A stretch of DNA of 64,000 bases, taken from assembly GCA_009699205.1 (NCBI GenBank), contig WLOP01000002.1, forward strand, positions 1-64,000, written 5' to 3'. Both the position numbers and the translations under genes were made by a program. This document shows positions 1 through 8,762 of the stretch, piece after piece. The notes under the pieces are model-generated. The model saw only the letters and a list, made by a program, of their open reading frames with translations, had not been told where the DNA came from and searched no databases. The stretch's first letter is position 1. The number at the start of each line of letters is the position of its first letter. Source of the DNA: Actinomycetota bacterium (GTDB lineage Bacteria > Actinomycetota > Actinomycetes > Nanopelagicales > Nanopelagicaceae).

Positions 1-98
1 GCTGAGTAGTGAACGAATACATCTTGTCCGCCACCATCAACTGCAATGAAACCGAAACCCTTTTCAGAGTTGAACCACTTAACTGTACCTGTTGCCAT
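1..98 (-). CDS. csp: Cold-shock protein, CspA family (partial, runs off left edge)
   Basis: The first 32 codons of a cold-shock-domain protein read leftward from an ATG at 98-96 and continue beyond base 1. The visible N-terminus carries the CSD hallmarks: the KWFN stretch at residues 7-10, the RNP1 motif KGFGFI at 13-18 and the beginning of RNP2 (DVFVHYS) at 26-32. Such proteins are small cytoplasmic single-strand nucleic-acid binders that act as RNA chaperones. A purine-rich Shine-Dalgarno sequence (GAAGGAAAAG) lies just upstream on the minus strand, which supports this start. Family assignment is secure; which paralogue it is, and whether it is cold-induced, cannot be told. Confidence 0.93.
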   Translation of the reverse strand, partial: MATGTVKWFNSEKGFGFIAVDGGGQDVFVHYS

Positions 99-418
99 GT
101 TTTTACTTTTCCTTCGATATGTGGGGTGAATGAGAAATCCTCGTTCACCAGTCATCCTCTTGCGCCAGCGATACCGAGCAAAGCACTACTGCCATGAAAC
201 GGGTACTGATTAAGCGTCCGACTGAGGTTAAGGGTACTAGGTAAGTGGGGGATTGCCTAAAGTTGATTTTGATGTAAATATTAGGGATTACATAGTTGTG
301 ATTCTCTTCTGATGGCGGAGTTGATGGGCTGGGGAAGGCCAAATCAACGCTCATAGGGCCTTAGTGGGAGAGAGTTATGGATCGCATGAAGCCGCCTGGA
401 AACAGGGGTCCTATCACT
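99..418. other. Intergenic region between csp and the DUF3145 gene
   Basis: About 320 bases without a convincing gene. It must hold the csp promoter and leader (minus strand) and the promoter of the rightward DUF3145 gene. I see a loose inverted repeat, GTTGAT near 322 and ATCAAC near 345, but no clear -10/-35 pair. A 69-codon minus-strand frame at 145-354 has no recognisable features and no good ribosome-binding site. Confidence 0.5.
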
Positions 419-889
419 ATGTCGCGAGGTACTTTGGTAATCCACTCTGCGCCCTCGGCACTGACCTGTCATATTCAATGGGCCATTGAAAACCTCCTTG
501 GTAAAGGAGCGCAACTTCAATGGCGTCCGCAACCGCTACTAGCTGGGACGCAACGCGCATCTCTTGAATGGCGAGATTGCGAAGGTATCGGTGCGGAGTT
601 GGCGAGTGTTCTGCGAGGTTGGCACTACCTGCGTTTTGAAATTCAAGAAGAGAGCGCGCATGAGCGCAATCTTTACCGCTTCACACCCAACCTCGGCATG
701 CATCGAGCAGTGATTGATGCATCTGGATCCGTCCTTGTCACCGAAAACCAAATTACGCATGCGCTCGCAATGAATGAGGAAGCTTTGCGAAGCGCACTTG
801 AGGACGTCCTGGGAAATGACTGGGATCGCGAGCTCGAACAATTTAGGTGCGTTGAACTGGATGCAATATCACATAGTCGTGCGATATGA
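419..889 (+). CDS. DUF3145 family protein
   Basis: 156-residue soluble protein of the actinobacterial DUF3145 family, whose function is unknown. The recognisable features are the N-terminal RGTLVIHSAPSAL stretch, the central ALRGW-like VLRGWHYLRFE segment (about residues 60-71) and the acidic C-terminus ending in the NDWDRELEQFR stretch. In other actinobacteria this gene sits beside the fab cluster, which here is the next locus on the opposite strand. The ATG at 419 fits the family N-terminus best. An in-frame ATG at 377 has a better GGAG ribosome-binding site and would add 14 residues, so the start is uncertain. Confidence 0.8.
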   Translation: MSRGTLVIHSAPSALTCHIQWAIENLLGKGAQLQWRPQPLLAGTQRASLEWRDCEGIGAELASVLRGWHYLRFEIQEESAHERNLYRFTPNLGMHRAVIDASGSVLVTENQITHALAMNEEALRSALEDVLGNDWDRELEQFRCVELDAISHSRAI

Positions 890-906
890 ATGTGGAGCGT
901 ATTTAG

Positions 907-912
907 TATTAT
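907..912 (+). promoter_or_regulatory. Leaderless -10 box of the SIMPL gene
   Basis: TATTAT followed by exactly 6 nt and then the ATG at 919. This spacing would place the transcription start on the A of the start codon. There is no Shine-Dalgarno sequence. Confidence 0.55.
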
Positions 913-918
913 TCAACC

Positions 919-1680
919 ATGAGTCAATTAAACGAAAGCCCAATCATCACAATCGAACGTCGTAAAGCTGTCACGATTATCGTGTCAGCAGTAATCCTTG
1001 CAGTCGCTCTCGGTGGCGGATTAACAAAAGTTGGCTCCGGCTTTGCAGCACGTAGTGCAAGCGGTATCACTGTTACAGGTTTTGCAAAAGTTGCAGCCAC
1101 AGCCGATAACGCAGTGTGGACATTAAGCGTCCAATCATCAAGTTCTAGTGTCTCAACGGCTATTGCAAAAGTTGGCGCAGATGTCAACGCAGTGTCTGCC
1201 TATCTGACCAAAGGCGGGATCGCTTCTGATGCACTTACATTGGGAGCTGTCTCAACATATGCAAATATGGAATACATCAATGGCAACGCAACAGGACGGG
1301 TACTCTCACATAACGCCTCTCGCGATGTTGTAGTACGCACAAAAGATATTCAGCTCGTATCTAAGTTGAGTCAAGCCATCGGAACGTTACTGCAATCCGG
1401 AGTGAACGTTAATAATTATGGCCCTCAATATTATGTTTCAACGTTGCCAACTCTGCGCCCGGCGCTTTTAAGTGAAGCGATGAAAGATGCTCAAGTGAGA
1501 GCGGTCGCACTGACTGCTGCAGTTGGCGGAACTGTCGGTGCCGTCGTGAGTGTAAACACCGGACCTTTCCAGGTTACAACACCTGATTCAACGATGACTG
1601 ATAGCGGTGGTTATTACGACACCACAACAATTGAAAAAACTGTGACAACTACAGTCTCGGTAACATTTAAAACGAAGTAG
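919..1680 (+). CDS. SIMPL-domain (DUF541) protein, membrane anchored
   Basis: 253 residues. A single N-terminal hydrophobic segment (about residues 18-37) follows a basic stretch (ERRK), so the bulk should face the outside. The remainder resembles the SIMPL/DUF541 fold (BP26/OMP28-like): ITVTGFAKVAATADNA near residue 50, an LSQAIGTLLQSGVN segment near 145, and a serine/threonine-rich C-terminal strand region. Biochemical function is not established for most members. The gene is convergent with accD and has its own apparent leaderless promoter. Family call is from motif pattern only. Confidence 0.72.
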   Translation: MSQLNESPIITIERRKAVTIIVSAVILAVALGGGLTKVGSGFAARSASGITVTGFAKVAATADNAVWTLSVQSSSSSVSTAIAKVGADVNAVSAYLTKGGIASDALTLGAVSTYANMEYINGNATGRVLSHNASRDVVVRTKDIQLVSKLSQAIGTLLQSGVNVNNYGPQYYVSTLPTLRPALLSEAMKDAQVRAVALTAAVGGTVGAVVSVNTGPFQVTTPDSTMTDSGGYYDTTTIEKTVTTTVSVTFKTK

Positions 1681-1700
1681 CAGTATTTCTCTTTCAGGTT

Positions 1701-1737
1701 AAGGGGTCAGAGCGGGATATTCCCGTGATGGCCCCTT
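1701..1737. other. Hairpin between convergent SIMPL gene and accD
   Basis: AAGGGG at 1701-1706 pairs with CCCCTT at 1732-1737, and an inner CGGG/CCCG stem (1713-1716 with 1722-1725) closes a 5-nt loop. It overlaps the last codons of accD. It may end transcription from both sides, but neither strand has a following T-run, so a simple intrinsic terminator is not demonstrated. Confidence 0.35.
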
Positions 1738-3083
1738 CGCTCTGGTGCGCCAGCAATCGCTCGCGCTAGCGCCGAGCGAGTCTTAGTTGGTTCAATCACT
1801 TCATCTACTGCGCCGATTTCAATGGCTCGTGCCACGCCGCCGGAAATCTTGTCATGTTCGGCGGCGAGCTCTAACTCCATTGCTTCGCGTTGATCTGCAG
1901 GTATATCAGCCAAAATCCTTCGATGCAGAACACGAACCGCCGCAACAGCGCCCATCACTGAAACTTCAGCGTCGGGCCAAGCAAAAACCTTTGTAGCCCC
2001 CAGCGCTCGTGAGTTCATAGCAACATATGCGCCACCATACGCGCGACGAGTTATTAAGGTAATTCTGGGAACCACAGATTCACCAAAGGCGTGAAGTAAT
2101 TTTGCGCCACGTCGAACTGCGCCTTCCCATTCTTGACCCGCTCCAGGTAGAAATCCTGGAACATCGGCAATCACTATGAGCGGAATTCCAAATGCATCAC
2201 AGGTGCGAACAAAGCGAGCGGCCTTCTCAGCTGCTGCAGAGTCGAGAGCGCCTCCGAGGTGTTGAGGGTTATTGGCAACAACACCCACAGTGCGACCACC
2301 TAAACGACCCAAAGCGGTAACCATGCTCTCCGCCCACATAGGAAGCAATTCAAGAGATTCTGCATCTTTATCAAAAATCGCATAGATAAGTGGGTGGACT
2401 TCGTAAACGCGATGGCTTACATCTGGAATAAGCGCCGCCAAATCTAATTCGGGAAGATCTGTCTTGATATGTCCTTGGTTTGCAAAGAGTGATGTGAGGT
2501 CGCGGATTTCAGCAAAAGCTTCATCTTCTGTATGTGCAATTACATGCGCAACACCGCTATTTTTTCTATGTGCATCTGGGCCACCAAGCGTTGCTAAATC
2601 TACCTTTTCGCCTGTAACGCTCTTAACTACATCGGGACCAGTAACAAATATGCGACCTTCTGGTGCAAGTACAACGACATCGGTCAGGGCAGGACCATAG
2701 GCACCGCCACCAGCAGTGGGGCCAAGAATGAGCGAGAGTTGCGGAATCTTTCCGCTAGCCATAATCATGGATTGGAAAACTTCACCAAATGCATTAAGGG
2801 ATGAAACTCCATCACGCAAACGCGCTCCACCTGAGTGCCATATTCCGATGATAGGTAATTGCGCAGCCATTGCTGTTTGATATGCAGCAACAATCACATG
2901 CGCCCCTTCGACACCGAGCGCTCCACCTTGAATAGTGGCATCGGATGCAAAGATGACGACTTTATTGCCGGCGATAGTTGCTGTGGCTGCGAGAACTCCG
3001 GATTTGTCGCGAGGTGAAATCAGTTCAACAGATCCGCCATCGCTCAGACGTTCGATGCGAAATTGGGGGTCGCGTGGATCCAT
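1707..3083 (-). CDS. accD: Acyl-CoA carboxylase carboxyltransferase subunit (AccD6-like)
   Basis: 458-residue carboxyltransferase that would transfer CO2 from biotin to acetyl- or propionyl-CoA, making malonyl-CoA (or methylmalonyl-CoA) for the adjacent fatty-acid synthase genes. Visible motifs are SGGARLRDG (84-92) and GGGAYGPAL (from 125) in the N-terminal half, DVPGFLPGAGQE and RRAYGGAY in the C-terminal half, and the GHHGNIPL terminus typical of this family. It lacks the zinc finger of E. coli AccD and has the fused N+C architecture of actinobacterial AccD/PccB proteins. It is the last gene of the fab cluster, like accD6 of mycobacteria. No biotin-carboxylase subunit lies in the window. 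Substrate preference cannot be read from sequence alone. Confidence 0.92.
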   Translation of the reverse strand: MDPRDPQFRIERLSDGGSVELISPRDKSGVLAATATIAGNKVVIFASDATIQGGALGVEGAHVIVAAYQTAMAAQLPIIGIWHSGGARLRDGVSSLNAFGEVFQSMIMASGKIPQLSLILGPTAGGGAYGPALTDVVVLAPEGRIFVTGPDVVKSVTGEKVDLATLGGPDAHRKNSGVAHVIAHTEDEAFAEIRDLTSLFANQGHIKTDLPELDLAALIPDVSHRVYEVHPLIYAIFDKDAESLELLPMWAESMVTALGRLGGRTVGVVANNPQHLGGALDSAAAEKAARFVRTCDAFGIPLIVIADVPGFLPGAGQEWEGAVRRGAKLLHAFGESVVPRITLITRRAYGGAYVAMNSRALGATKVFAWPDAEVSVMGAVAAVRVLHRRILADIPADQREAMELELAAEHDKISGGVARAIEIGAVDEVIEPTKTRSALARAIAGAPERRGHHGNIPL

Positions 3084-3092
3084 ATATGCGCC

Positions 3093-4328
3093 TTAGTAAG
3101 AGCGGAGGGCAAGGACGACGTTATGCCCGCCGAACCCGAATGAATCATTAAGTGCGGCGATATCGCCAGCAGGTAGCGCGCGTGGTTTATCGCGCACAAC
3201 ATCGATAGTGACAGCAGGATCTAAATTATCTATGTTAATTGTTGGTGGGGCTAAGCGCTCTTGAAGGGCTTTGACAATAAATACAGTTTCTATTGCACCT
3301 GCACCACCGAGAAGGTGACCAGTCATAGATTTAGTGGCAGAAACTGCAACATGATCTGCATCGGCACCCAGAGCTGCACGTAGCGCGTTAGCTTCGGCGA
3401 CATCACCTGCAGGAGTAGAGGTTGCATGTGCGTTGAGATGAACAATATCGCGCGTAGTTAGATCAGCATCTTTAAGTGCAAATGCAATAGCTCGTTGGAC
3501 ACCTGATCCATCGGGGTCTGGAGCTGCGATGTGATAACCATCAGAAGTTAAACCTTGTCCAACTATTTCTGCGTAGATCTTGGCTCCACGGGCTTTTGCA
3601 TGTTCGAGTTCTTCGAGGACAACGATTCCGCCACCTTCGCCCAGAACAAATCCGTCGCGATCAAGATCATAAGGCCGCGATGCTCGTGCGGGATCGTCAT
3701 TACGAGTAGATAGAGCTTTCATCGCAGCAAATGCCGCCATAGGAAGAGCATGCACAGCTGCTTCAACTCCACCGGCGACAATAATGTCTGCACGGTTGTA
3801 ACGAATCATCTCCATCGCATAACCGATAGCTTCTGCTCCGGATGCACAAGCACTTACTGGGGTGTGAACGCCAGCGCGAGCTTTTAATTCCAGGCCAACA
3901 TTTGCAGCGGGACCATTAGGCATCAACATCGGAACTGTATGAGGGCTGACAAAACGTGCCCCTTTATTTTTTAATACATCGTATTGATCAAGCAGTGTCG
4001 TGACTCCGCCGATTCCTGAGGCAATAACAACTCCGAGTCGCTCTAAATCAACTTCGGGCGAACCTGCATCTTTCCAGGCTTCGCGCGAAGCAATCATCGC
4101 AAATTGTTCAGAGCGATCAAGGCGGCGCATTTCGATGCGATCCATCACATCTGCTGGTTCGACAGCTACACGGCCGGCAATAGTTACGGGGATTGTCGAT
4201 GCCCACTCATCTTGGAGCGTGCGCACGCCACTTTTGCCAGCTAAAAGAGCTGCCCAAGTGGTTGCGACATCTCCTCCTAGGGGAGTGGTTGCACCGAGTC
4301 CGGTAACTACTACGCGACGACGTGACAT
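3093..4328 (-). CDS. fabF: Beta-ketoacyl-ACP synthase II
   Basis: 411-residue condensing enzyme that extends acyl-ACP with malonyl-ACP in type II fatty-acid synthesis. The Cys-His-His triad is visible: Cys161 in the VSACASGAEAIGY motif, His301 in LNAHATSTPAGD and His338 in MTGHLLGGAG. The glycine-rich FGFGGHN motif lies near the C-terminus. It is directly upstream of accD (9-nt gap) and 22 nt downstream of acpP on the same strand, so it is almost certainly co-transcribed. Confidence 0.97.
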   Translation of the reverse strand: MSRRRVVVTGLGATTPLGGDVATTWAALLAGKSGVRTLQDEWASTIPVTIAGRVAVEPADVMDRIEMRRLDRSEQFAMIASREAWKDAGSPEVDLERLGVVIASGIGGVTTLLDQYDVLKNKGARFVSPHTVPMLMPNGPAANVGLELKARAGVHTPVSACASGAEAIGYAMEMIRYNRADIIVAGGVEAAVHALPMAAFAAMKALSTRNDDPARASRPYDLDRDGFVLGEGGGIVVLEELEHAKARGAKIYAEIVGQGLTSDGYHIAAPDPDGSGVQRAIAFALKDADLTTRDIVHLNAHATSTPAGDVAEANALRAALGADADHVAVSATKSMTGHLLGGAGAIETVFIVKALQERLAPPTINIDNLDPAVTIDVVRDKPRALPAGDIAALNDSFGFGGHNVVLALRSY

Positions 4329-4350
4329 GAAATCTGCGAGCTAGGTGAAG

Positions 4351-4599
4351 TTACTTAGCAGCCGAAACGATGAAGTTCACCGCATCGCCAACAGTGACGA
4401 GGTCTTGAACTTTGTCATCTGGAATCTTGACGCCGAAGCGCTCTTCTGCAGCGACAACAACTTCAACCATGCTCAATGAATCTACATCAAGATCATCTGT
4501 GAAGTTCTTATCCATTTCGATCGATGCGGCAGGAATTCCTGCAACTTCTTCAACGATCTCTTTGATGCCTGCGAGTACTGCTTCTTGTGTCAGCGACAT
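4351..4599 (-). CDS. acpP: Acyl carrier protein
   Basis: 82-residue acidic carrier protein. The phosphopantetheine attachment site is Ser41 in DVDSLSMVE. It carries growing acyl chains between FabD, FabH, FabF and the reductases. The position between fabH and fabF is the usual actinobacterial arrangement. Confidence 0.97.
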   Translation of the reverse strand: MSLTQEAVLAGIKEIVEEVAGIPAASIEMDKNFTDDLDVDSLSMVEVVVAAEERFGVKIPDDKVQDLVTVGDAVNFIVSAAK

Positions 4600-4638
4600 T
4601 ATGTAGTGCCTTTCGTAGCGTTGTTGGTGAGTTGGGAA

Positions 4639-5643
4639 TTAAGGCTTGGGTGGTAGTTGGACTACCTGTCCTGCATAGACCAATCCTGCGCCATAACCAA
4701 TGAGTAACGCTAATCCGCCATGCAGGTCGGGGCGTTCTTCCAGGAGTGAGGCCATTGCCAGCGGGATTGATGCAGCAGAGGTGTTACCGGATGTGCGGAT
4801 ATCTTGGGCGATCACCACAGAATCGGGGATACCGATCTCTTTGGCCATGGTTTCGATAATTCGAACATTGGCTTGGTGCGGGATAAAAGCATCGAGTTGA
4901 TCGGGTCTTACTCCGGCCGCAGCGAGTGCTCGTGATGCCGCTTTGCTTACTGAATATACGGCCCAACGAAAAACAGCTTGCCCTTGTTGAGCGATATTTG
5001 GCCAAGAAATTCCTTGTGCATCATTTCGGAATTCATTCCATGATGGTTCCATCAAAATTGCATCGCGCGAATCAGCATCTGAGCCCCATTCGGTCGGCCC
5101 AATTTGTGGAGTTTCCGATGGGCCGATGACGACAGCACCAGCTCCGTCGGCAAAGATAAATGCTGTTGCGCGATCATCAGGATCGGTGAAGTCGGTAAGT
5201 TTTTCAACACCAACTACAAGAACGTGTTTTGATGTTCCGCTTCGAACAAAATCACTTGCCATGCCAACCCCGTAGCAAAATCCTGCACATGCTGCGTTGA
5301 TGTCAAAAGCCGCAGCTTTTGGATTTCCAAGGCGCGCAATGAGGGCAGTTGCCGCGCTAGGTGCCTGGAATGGATAAGTGATTGTGGCGACAATTACGGT
5401 ATCAATATCAGCCATCGTGAGTTTGGCGCGAGAGAGCGCTTGCTTACATGCGGCCTCTGCCATATCCAGAACGCTTTCATCGGGTGCCGCGAAGCGACGT
5501 TCTTCGATACCGGTACGTTGGCGAATCCATTCATCGGTTGAATCAATACGATCAACAATTTCGGAGTTAGGAACAACGCGCGAGGGTTGGTATCCGCCAA
5601 CACTCATGATGCGGCTATGCGTCCCGGTGCGTACGTGAATCAT
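4639..5643 (-). CDS. fabH: Beta-ketoacyl-ACP synthase III
   Basis: 334-residue enzyme that starts fatty-acid synthesis by condensing an acyl-CoA primer with malonyl-ACP. The catalytic residues are Cys119 (INAACAGFCYG), His256 (FIPHQANVRI) and Asn287 (TSGNTSAAS), all in the expected order. The start codon overlaps the fabD stop by one base (TGATG on the minus strand), implying translational coupling. Primer choice (acetyl- versus branched-chain acyl-CoA) is not readable from the sequence. Confidence 0.97.
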   Translation of the reverse strand: MIHVRTGTHSRIMSVGGYQPSRVVPNSEIVDRIDSTDEWIRQRTGIEERRFAAPDESVLDMAEAACKQALSRAKLTMADIDTVIVATITYPFQAPSAATALIARLGNPKAAAFDINAACAGFCYGVGMASDFVRSGTSKHVLVVGVEKLTDFTDPDDRATAFIFADGAGAVVIGPSETPQIGPTEWGSDADSRDAILMEPSWNEFRNDAQGISWPNIAQQGQAVFRWAVYSVSKAASRALAAAGVRPDQLDAFIPHQANVRIIETMAKEIGIPDSVVIAQDIRTSGNTSAASIPLAMASLLEERPDLHGGLALLIGYGAGLVYAGQVVQLPPKP

Positions 5644-6566
5644 CAGGCGCTCATCTTCCCACTATGACGTGCGATTAAATCGCGCGCAGCCACTAAATCG
5701 TCGGGAGTTTTTAACGCCAAAGTTTCAACGTTAGGAAGCGTCCGTTTGATTAAGCCAACTAGAGTCCCGGCTGGTGGAAGTTCTAGAACTGCAGTGACTC
5801 CTAAGTCGGCGAGAGTTTCCATACATAGGTCCCATCGGACAGGGTTGGCTATTTGAGAAACAATTCGATCGAGAGCTTCTTGGCCGTGAGAAACTACTTC
5901 ACCATCCTTATTTGAGAGAAGTTGAACCTTCGCATCAGAAACGCTCATCTCTTGCGCGAAATTACTAAGGTGGCTCAGCGCTGGCTGCATGTAATGGGTA
6001 TGAAACGCCCCGGCTACGGCCAAACTTCTTACACGTGCACCTGCGGGAGGATTGTCACCGAGTTGGGCAAGTGCGATGAGATCGCCAGCGGCAACAATTT
6101 GTCCCGCACCGTTTTCATTGGCGGCGATCAGCCCCAATTCTGCGATCGCCTCAAGAACTTCCTCACGTTCTCCGCCGAGGACTGCCGACATTCCCGTATG
6201 TGATTGAGAGGCGGCAACGGCCATTACTAATCCTCGTTCGCGGACAAGGGCCATAGCGTCGTCGTAAGTAAATACGCCCGCTGTCGCACTTGCCGTGATT
6301 TCACCAACAGAGTGGCCAGCGCTTACATCGAAGGCTATATCGCCTAAAGCTTTCATCGCCAATAGACCTGCAGCAACAATAAGTGGTTGTGCATTTGCAG
6401 TGTTCTTAATTTCTTCACCATCTGCAGTTGTTCCCAAAGCGATCAGATCTAAGCCAATGTGGTCTGACCATCTTTTCAACTCTGACTTAAGGGCTGCATC
6501 TTCCAACCAAGAGTTAAGAAACCCAGGGGATTGCGATCCCTGACCGGGAGAGAGAATTGCGAGCAT
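5643..6566 (-). CDS. fabD: Malonyl-CoA:ACP transacylase
   Basis: 307 residues. The GQGSQ motif is at residues 8-12, the active-site Ser86 is in AGHSVGEI, and the partner His189 is in GAFHTHYM. It loads malonyl groups on ACP for FabH and FabF. It is first in the fab operon. The PucR-type regulator gene often found upstream in other actinobacteria is missing; glgX lies there instead. A TAAAAT hexamer 6 nt before the ATG suggests a leaderless promoter. Confidence 0.96.
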   Translation of the reverse strand: MLAILSPGQGSQSPGFLNSWLEDAALKSELKRWSDHIGLDLIALGTTADGEEIKNTANAQPLIVAAGLLAMKALGDIAFDVSAGHSVGEITASATAGVFTYDDAMALVRERGLVMAVAASQSHTGMSAVLGGEREEVLEAIAELGLIAANENGAGQIVAAGDLIALAQLGDNPPAGARVRSLAVAGAFHTHYMQPALSHLSNFAQEMSVSDAKVQLLSNKDGEVVSHGQEALDRIVSQIANPVRWDLCMETLADLGVTAVLELPPAGTLVGLIKRTLPNVETLALKTPDDLVAARDLIARHSGKMSA

Positions 6567-6572
6567 TGGGAT

Positions 6573-6578
6573 ATTTTA
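6573..6578 (-). promoter_or_regulatory. Leaderless -10 box of the fab operon
   Basis: On the minus strand TAAAAT is followed by 6 nt (ATCCCA) and the fabD ATG. No ribosome-binding site is present, consistent with a leaderless mRNA for fabD-fabH-acpP-fabF-accD. Confidence 0.55.
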
Positions 6579-6605
6579 CTTCCGAGAAAGCCTTACTTAC
6601 GAGTA

Positions 6606-8687
6606 TCAGCGCGAAACGAGCCATACTTGCGCGCAATGTTGGGCGACTGGCACTTTTGTTGAAGGTTGAGCGATGACAGGTTCGTACGTTGCCGTAACTT
6701 TGCTCGCATCGAAAATACATCGAAAAGTTTGGCCCCACGTGGAATCAGGAAGAGTAAAAAGGGTTTCTTCGCGGGAGGAATTCAAGAAGAGCAAAATGCC
6801 CTTATCCGTTCCTGCATCAATAAATACCGTCAAGCTTCGTTTTTCGCTATCTTGCCAGTGGGTATCTGTCATCTCTCGTCCACCCAAACTAAACCAAGCA
6901 ATATCTTTTCTCTGAGTGCCAATGTCCAACGCTCCAGTAAAGAACTTTGATGTGACATCTGCTAAATAAGTCGATCGAATACTATTGAGAGCAGAAATTG
7001 AATCGAGCATGTCTCGTTGATATTCATCAAGTTGCCAAGTGAGATTAACCCCGGAATCACTTCCACTTTGAGGTTGCGAGTACGCGTTGTTATTTCCTTC
7101 TTGAGTGCGACGCACCTCGTCTCCCATGGAGAACATAGGAACTCCGGATGAGAGAGCCAAAGTTGCAGCAATTGATTTTTGTAACCAGTGGCGAATTGTC
7201 GTGATCCCAAGGTCATCTGAAGGACCTTCGACTCCAACATTCCATGATCTATTTGAATCGGCCCCATCGCGATTACTCTCGCCATTGGCCTCATTATTTT
7301 TGACTTGGTAGCTGACTAAATCATTGAGAGTGAATCCGTCATGAGCGGTGACAAAGTTAATCGAGGAAGTGGGTCCACGGAAGTAGAAAATATCGCTCGA
7401 ACCGCCCATGCTTGAGGCTATATCCGACACCCCTTCGCCAAATCCACGTTCGAGGTCTGCGAGCCAAAATTGCCGAATTGAATCGCGATAGTGATCGTTC
7501 CACTCTCGCCATGGATAAACGAAATCTCCTAAGCTATAACGTGAGACATCCCAAGGTTCTGAAATTAATTTAAGATCACGCAAAATCGGATCAGCAGTAA
7601 TCGCGCTAAAGAGTGATGAATCTGCGGCAGAATGATTGTGATACAACGCCGTTGCTAAATCGAATCGGAATCCGTCAACTCCGATTACATCACTCCACCA
7701 GCGAAGTGAGTCGACGATTTGTCGCACCGAGTGTGGTGCACCGGCGTTAATCGTGTTCCCGCACCCTGTTACATCAAGATAGTCAGAATCACTTTTATGG
7801 CGATACCACGCTTTATTATCAATCCCACGGAACGAAAGTGTTGGCCCCCCTGTGCCACCTTCTGCGGTGTGGTTGTAAACGACATCCAAGATAACTTCTA
7901 TGCCGGCTGAATGAAGTTTCTCCACCGCTTCCTGAAGTTCGACAATGGGATCTGATGTGGCCGCATATGCACCATGGGGGGCGCTGAATGCAATGGGGTT
8001 ATATCCCCAGTAATTTCTGCGACCACGAGCCGCAATCGCTGGTTCTGTCACTGAATATTGAATAGGGAGTAGTTCGAGTGCAGTTACGCCGATTTTCTTT
8101 AAGTGTGCAATTGTTGAAGCATCTCCCAATGCAGCGTAGGTACCTCGCAGTGGTCCAGCAATACTCGGATTGTCGATTGTGAATCCTTGAACGTGTGCTT
8201 CGTAGATAATAGTTTTTGCCCAAGGAGTATTGAGTCGATTAATCTGTCGCGGATGTGATGCAGTTACAACCGAGTAAGGAACTTTGCCTGCGCTATCTCT
8301 TGCATCGCGCAGATTTATGTCACCCTCACCTTGGCCATCGTCACTTATGTGTCCGTAAATTTCAGGGGAGTAGGAAAGTTCTCCTTCAAGGTGATGGGCG
8401 TATGGATCGATAAGAAGTTTTGCTGCGTTAAAACGAGCTCCACGTTCGGGTGCCCATGGACCATAAACGCGGTAGCCATACTTTTGCCCAGCACGAACTC
8501 CCGAAAGATACCCATGCCAGATTGGTCCAGTGCGATGGGCTAAGGCGAAGCGTGTTTCTACGAGTTGGTCATTGACCTCATTAAATAGGCAGAGCTCGAC
8601 AGCATCTGCCCCTTCAGAGAGTAGGGCGAAGTTAGCTCCATCCTCGGTGAGGGTCGAGCCAAGGAAACGTGGATCAGCCGGTTGCAC
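6606..8687 (-). CDS. glgX: Glycogen debranching enzyme GlgX
   Basis: 693-residue GH13 enzyme expected to hydrolyse alpha-1,6 branches of phosphorylase-limited glycogen. An N-terminal CBM48-like domain (about 10-130) precedes the alpha-amylase barrel. Catalytic residues are Asp343 (VDGFRFDLA), Glu377 (ISEPWD) and Asp450 (TAHDGF). Length matches GlgX/TreX proteins. It starts with GTG; a CAAGAT hexamer 6 nt upstream could be a weak leaderless -10. It lies upstream of fabD on the same strand (39-nt gap) and divergent from etfB. No other glycogen gene is in the window. Confidence 0.94.
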   Translation of the reverse strand: MQPADPRFLGSTLTEDGANFALLSEGADAVELCLFNEVNDQLVETRFALAHRTGPIWHGYLSGVRAGQKYGYRVYGPWAPERGARFNAAKLLIDPYAHHLEGELSYSPEIYGHISDDGQGEGDINLRDARDSAGKVPYSVVTASHPRQINRLNTPWAKTIIYEAHVQGFTIDNPSIAGPLRGTYAALGDASTIAHLKKIGVTALELLPIQYSVTEPAIAARGRRNYWGYNPIAFSAPHGAYAATSDPIVELQEAVEKLHSAGIEVILDVVYNHTAEGGTGGPTLSFRGIDNKAWYRHKSDSDYLDVTGCGNTINAGAPHSVRQIVDSLRWWSDVIGVDGFRFDLATALYHNHSAADSSLFSAITADPILRDLKLISEPWDVSRYSLGDFVYPWREWNDHYRDSIRQFWLADLERGFGEGVSDIASSMGGSSDIFYFRGPTSSINFVTAHDGFTLNDLVSYQVKNNEANGESNRDGADSNRSWNVGVEGPSDDLGITTIRHWLQKSIAATLALSSGVPMFSMGDEVRRTQEGNNNAYSQPQSGSDSGVNLTWQLDEYQRDMLDSISALNSIRSTYLADVTSKFFTGALDIGTQRKDIAWFSLGGREMTDTHWQDSEKRSLTVFIDAGTDKGILLFLNSSREETLFTLPDSTWGQTFRCIFDASKVTATYEPVIAQPSTKVPVAQHCAQVWLVSR

Positions 8688-8726
8688 GAGGCAATCTTGC
8701 CGTGAATCGCTTACCCATGGTGAAAA

Positions 8727-8755
8727 TTGTCGCCGCCACTACCGACCAGTAACAT
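8727..8755 (+). promoter_or_regulatory. Promoter of etfBA with -35 and -10
   Basis: TTGTCG (8727-8732), a 17-nt spacer and TAACAT (8750-8755), then 7 nt to the ATG at 8763. This is the window's clearest case with both elements at standard spacing, and it favours the 8763 start and a leaderless transcript. Confidence 0.6.
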
Positions 8756-8762
8756 GACTGCC

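Noticed and set aside
145-354. 69-codon minus-strand frame in the csp upstream region
   Set aside because: No ribosome-binding site, no recognisable motif, odd composition; it overlaps the region that should hold the csp promoter.
1701-1737. Bidirectional intrinsic terminator between the SIMPL gene and accD
   Set aside because: The hairpin is strong but no T-run follows on either strand, so it is listed only as a hairpin.
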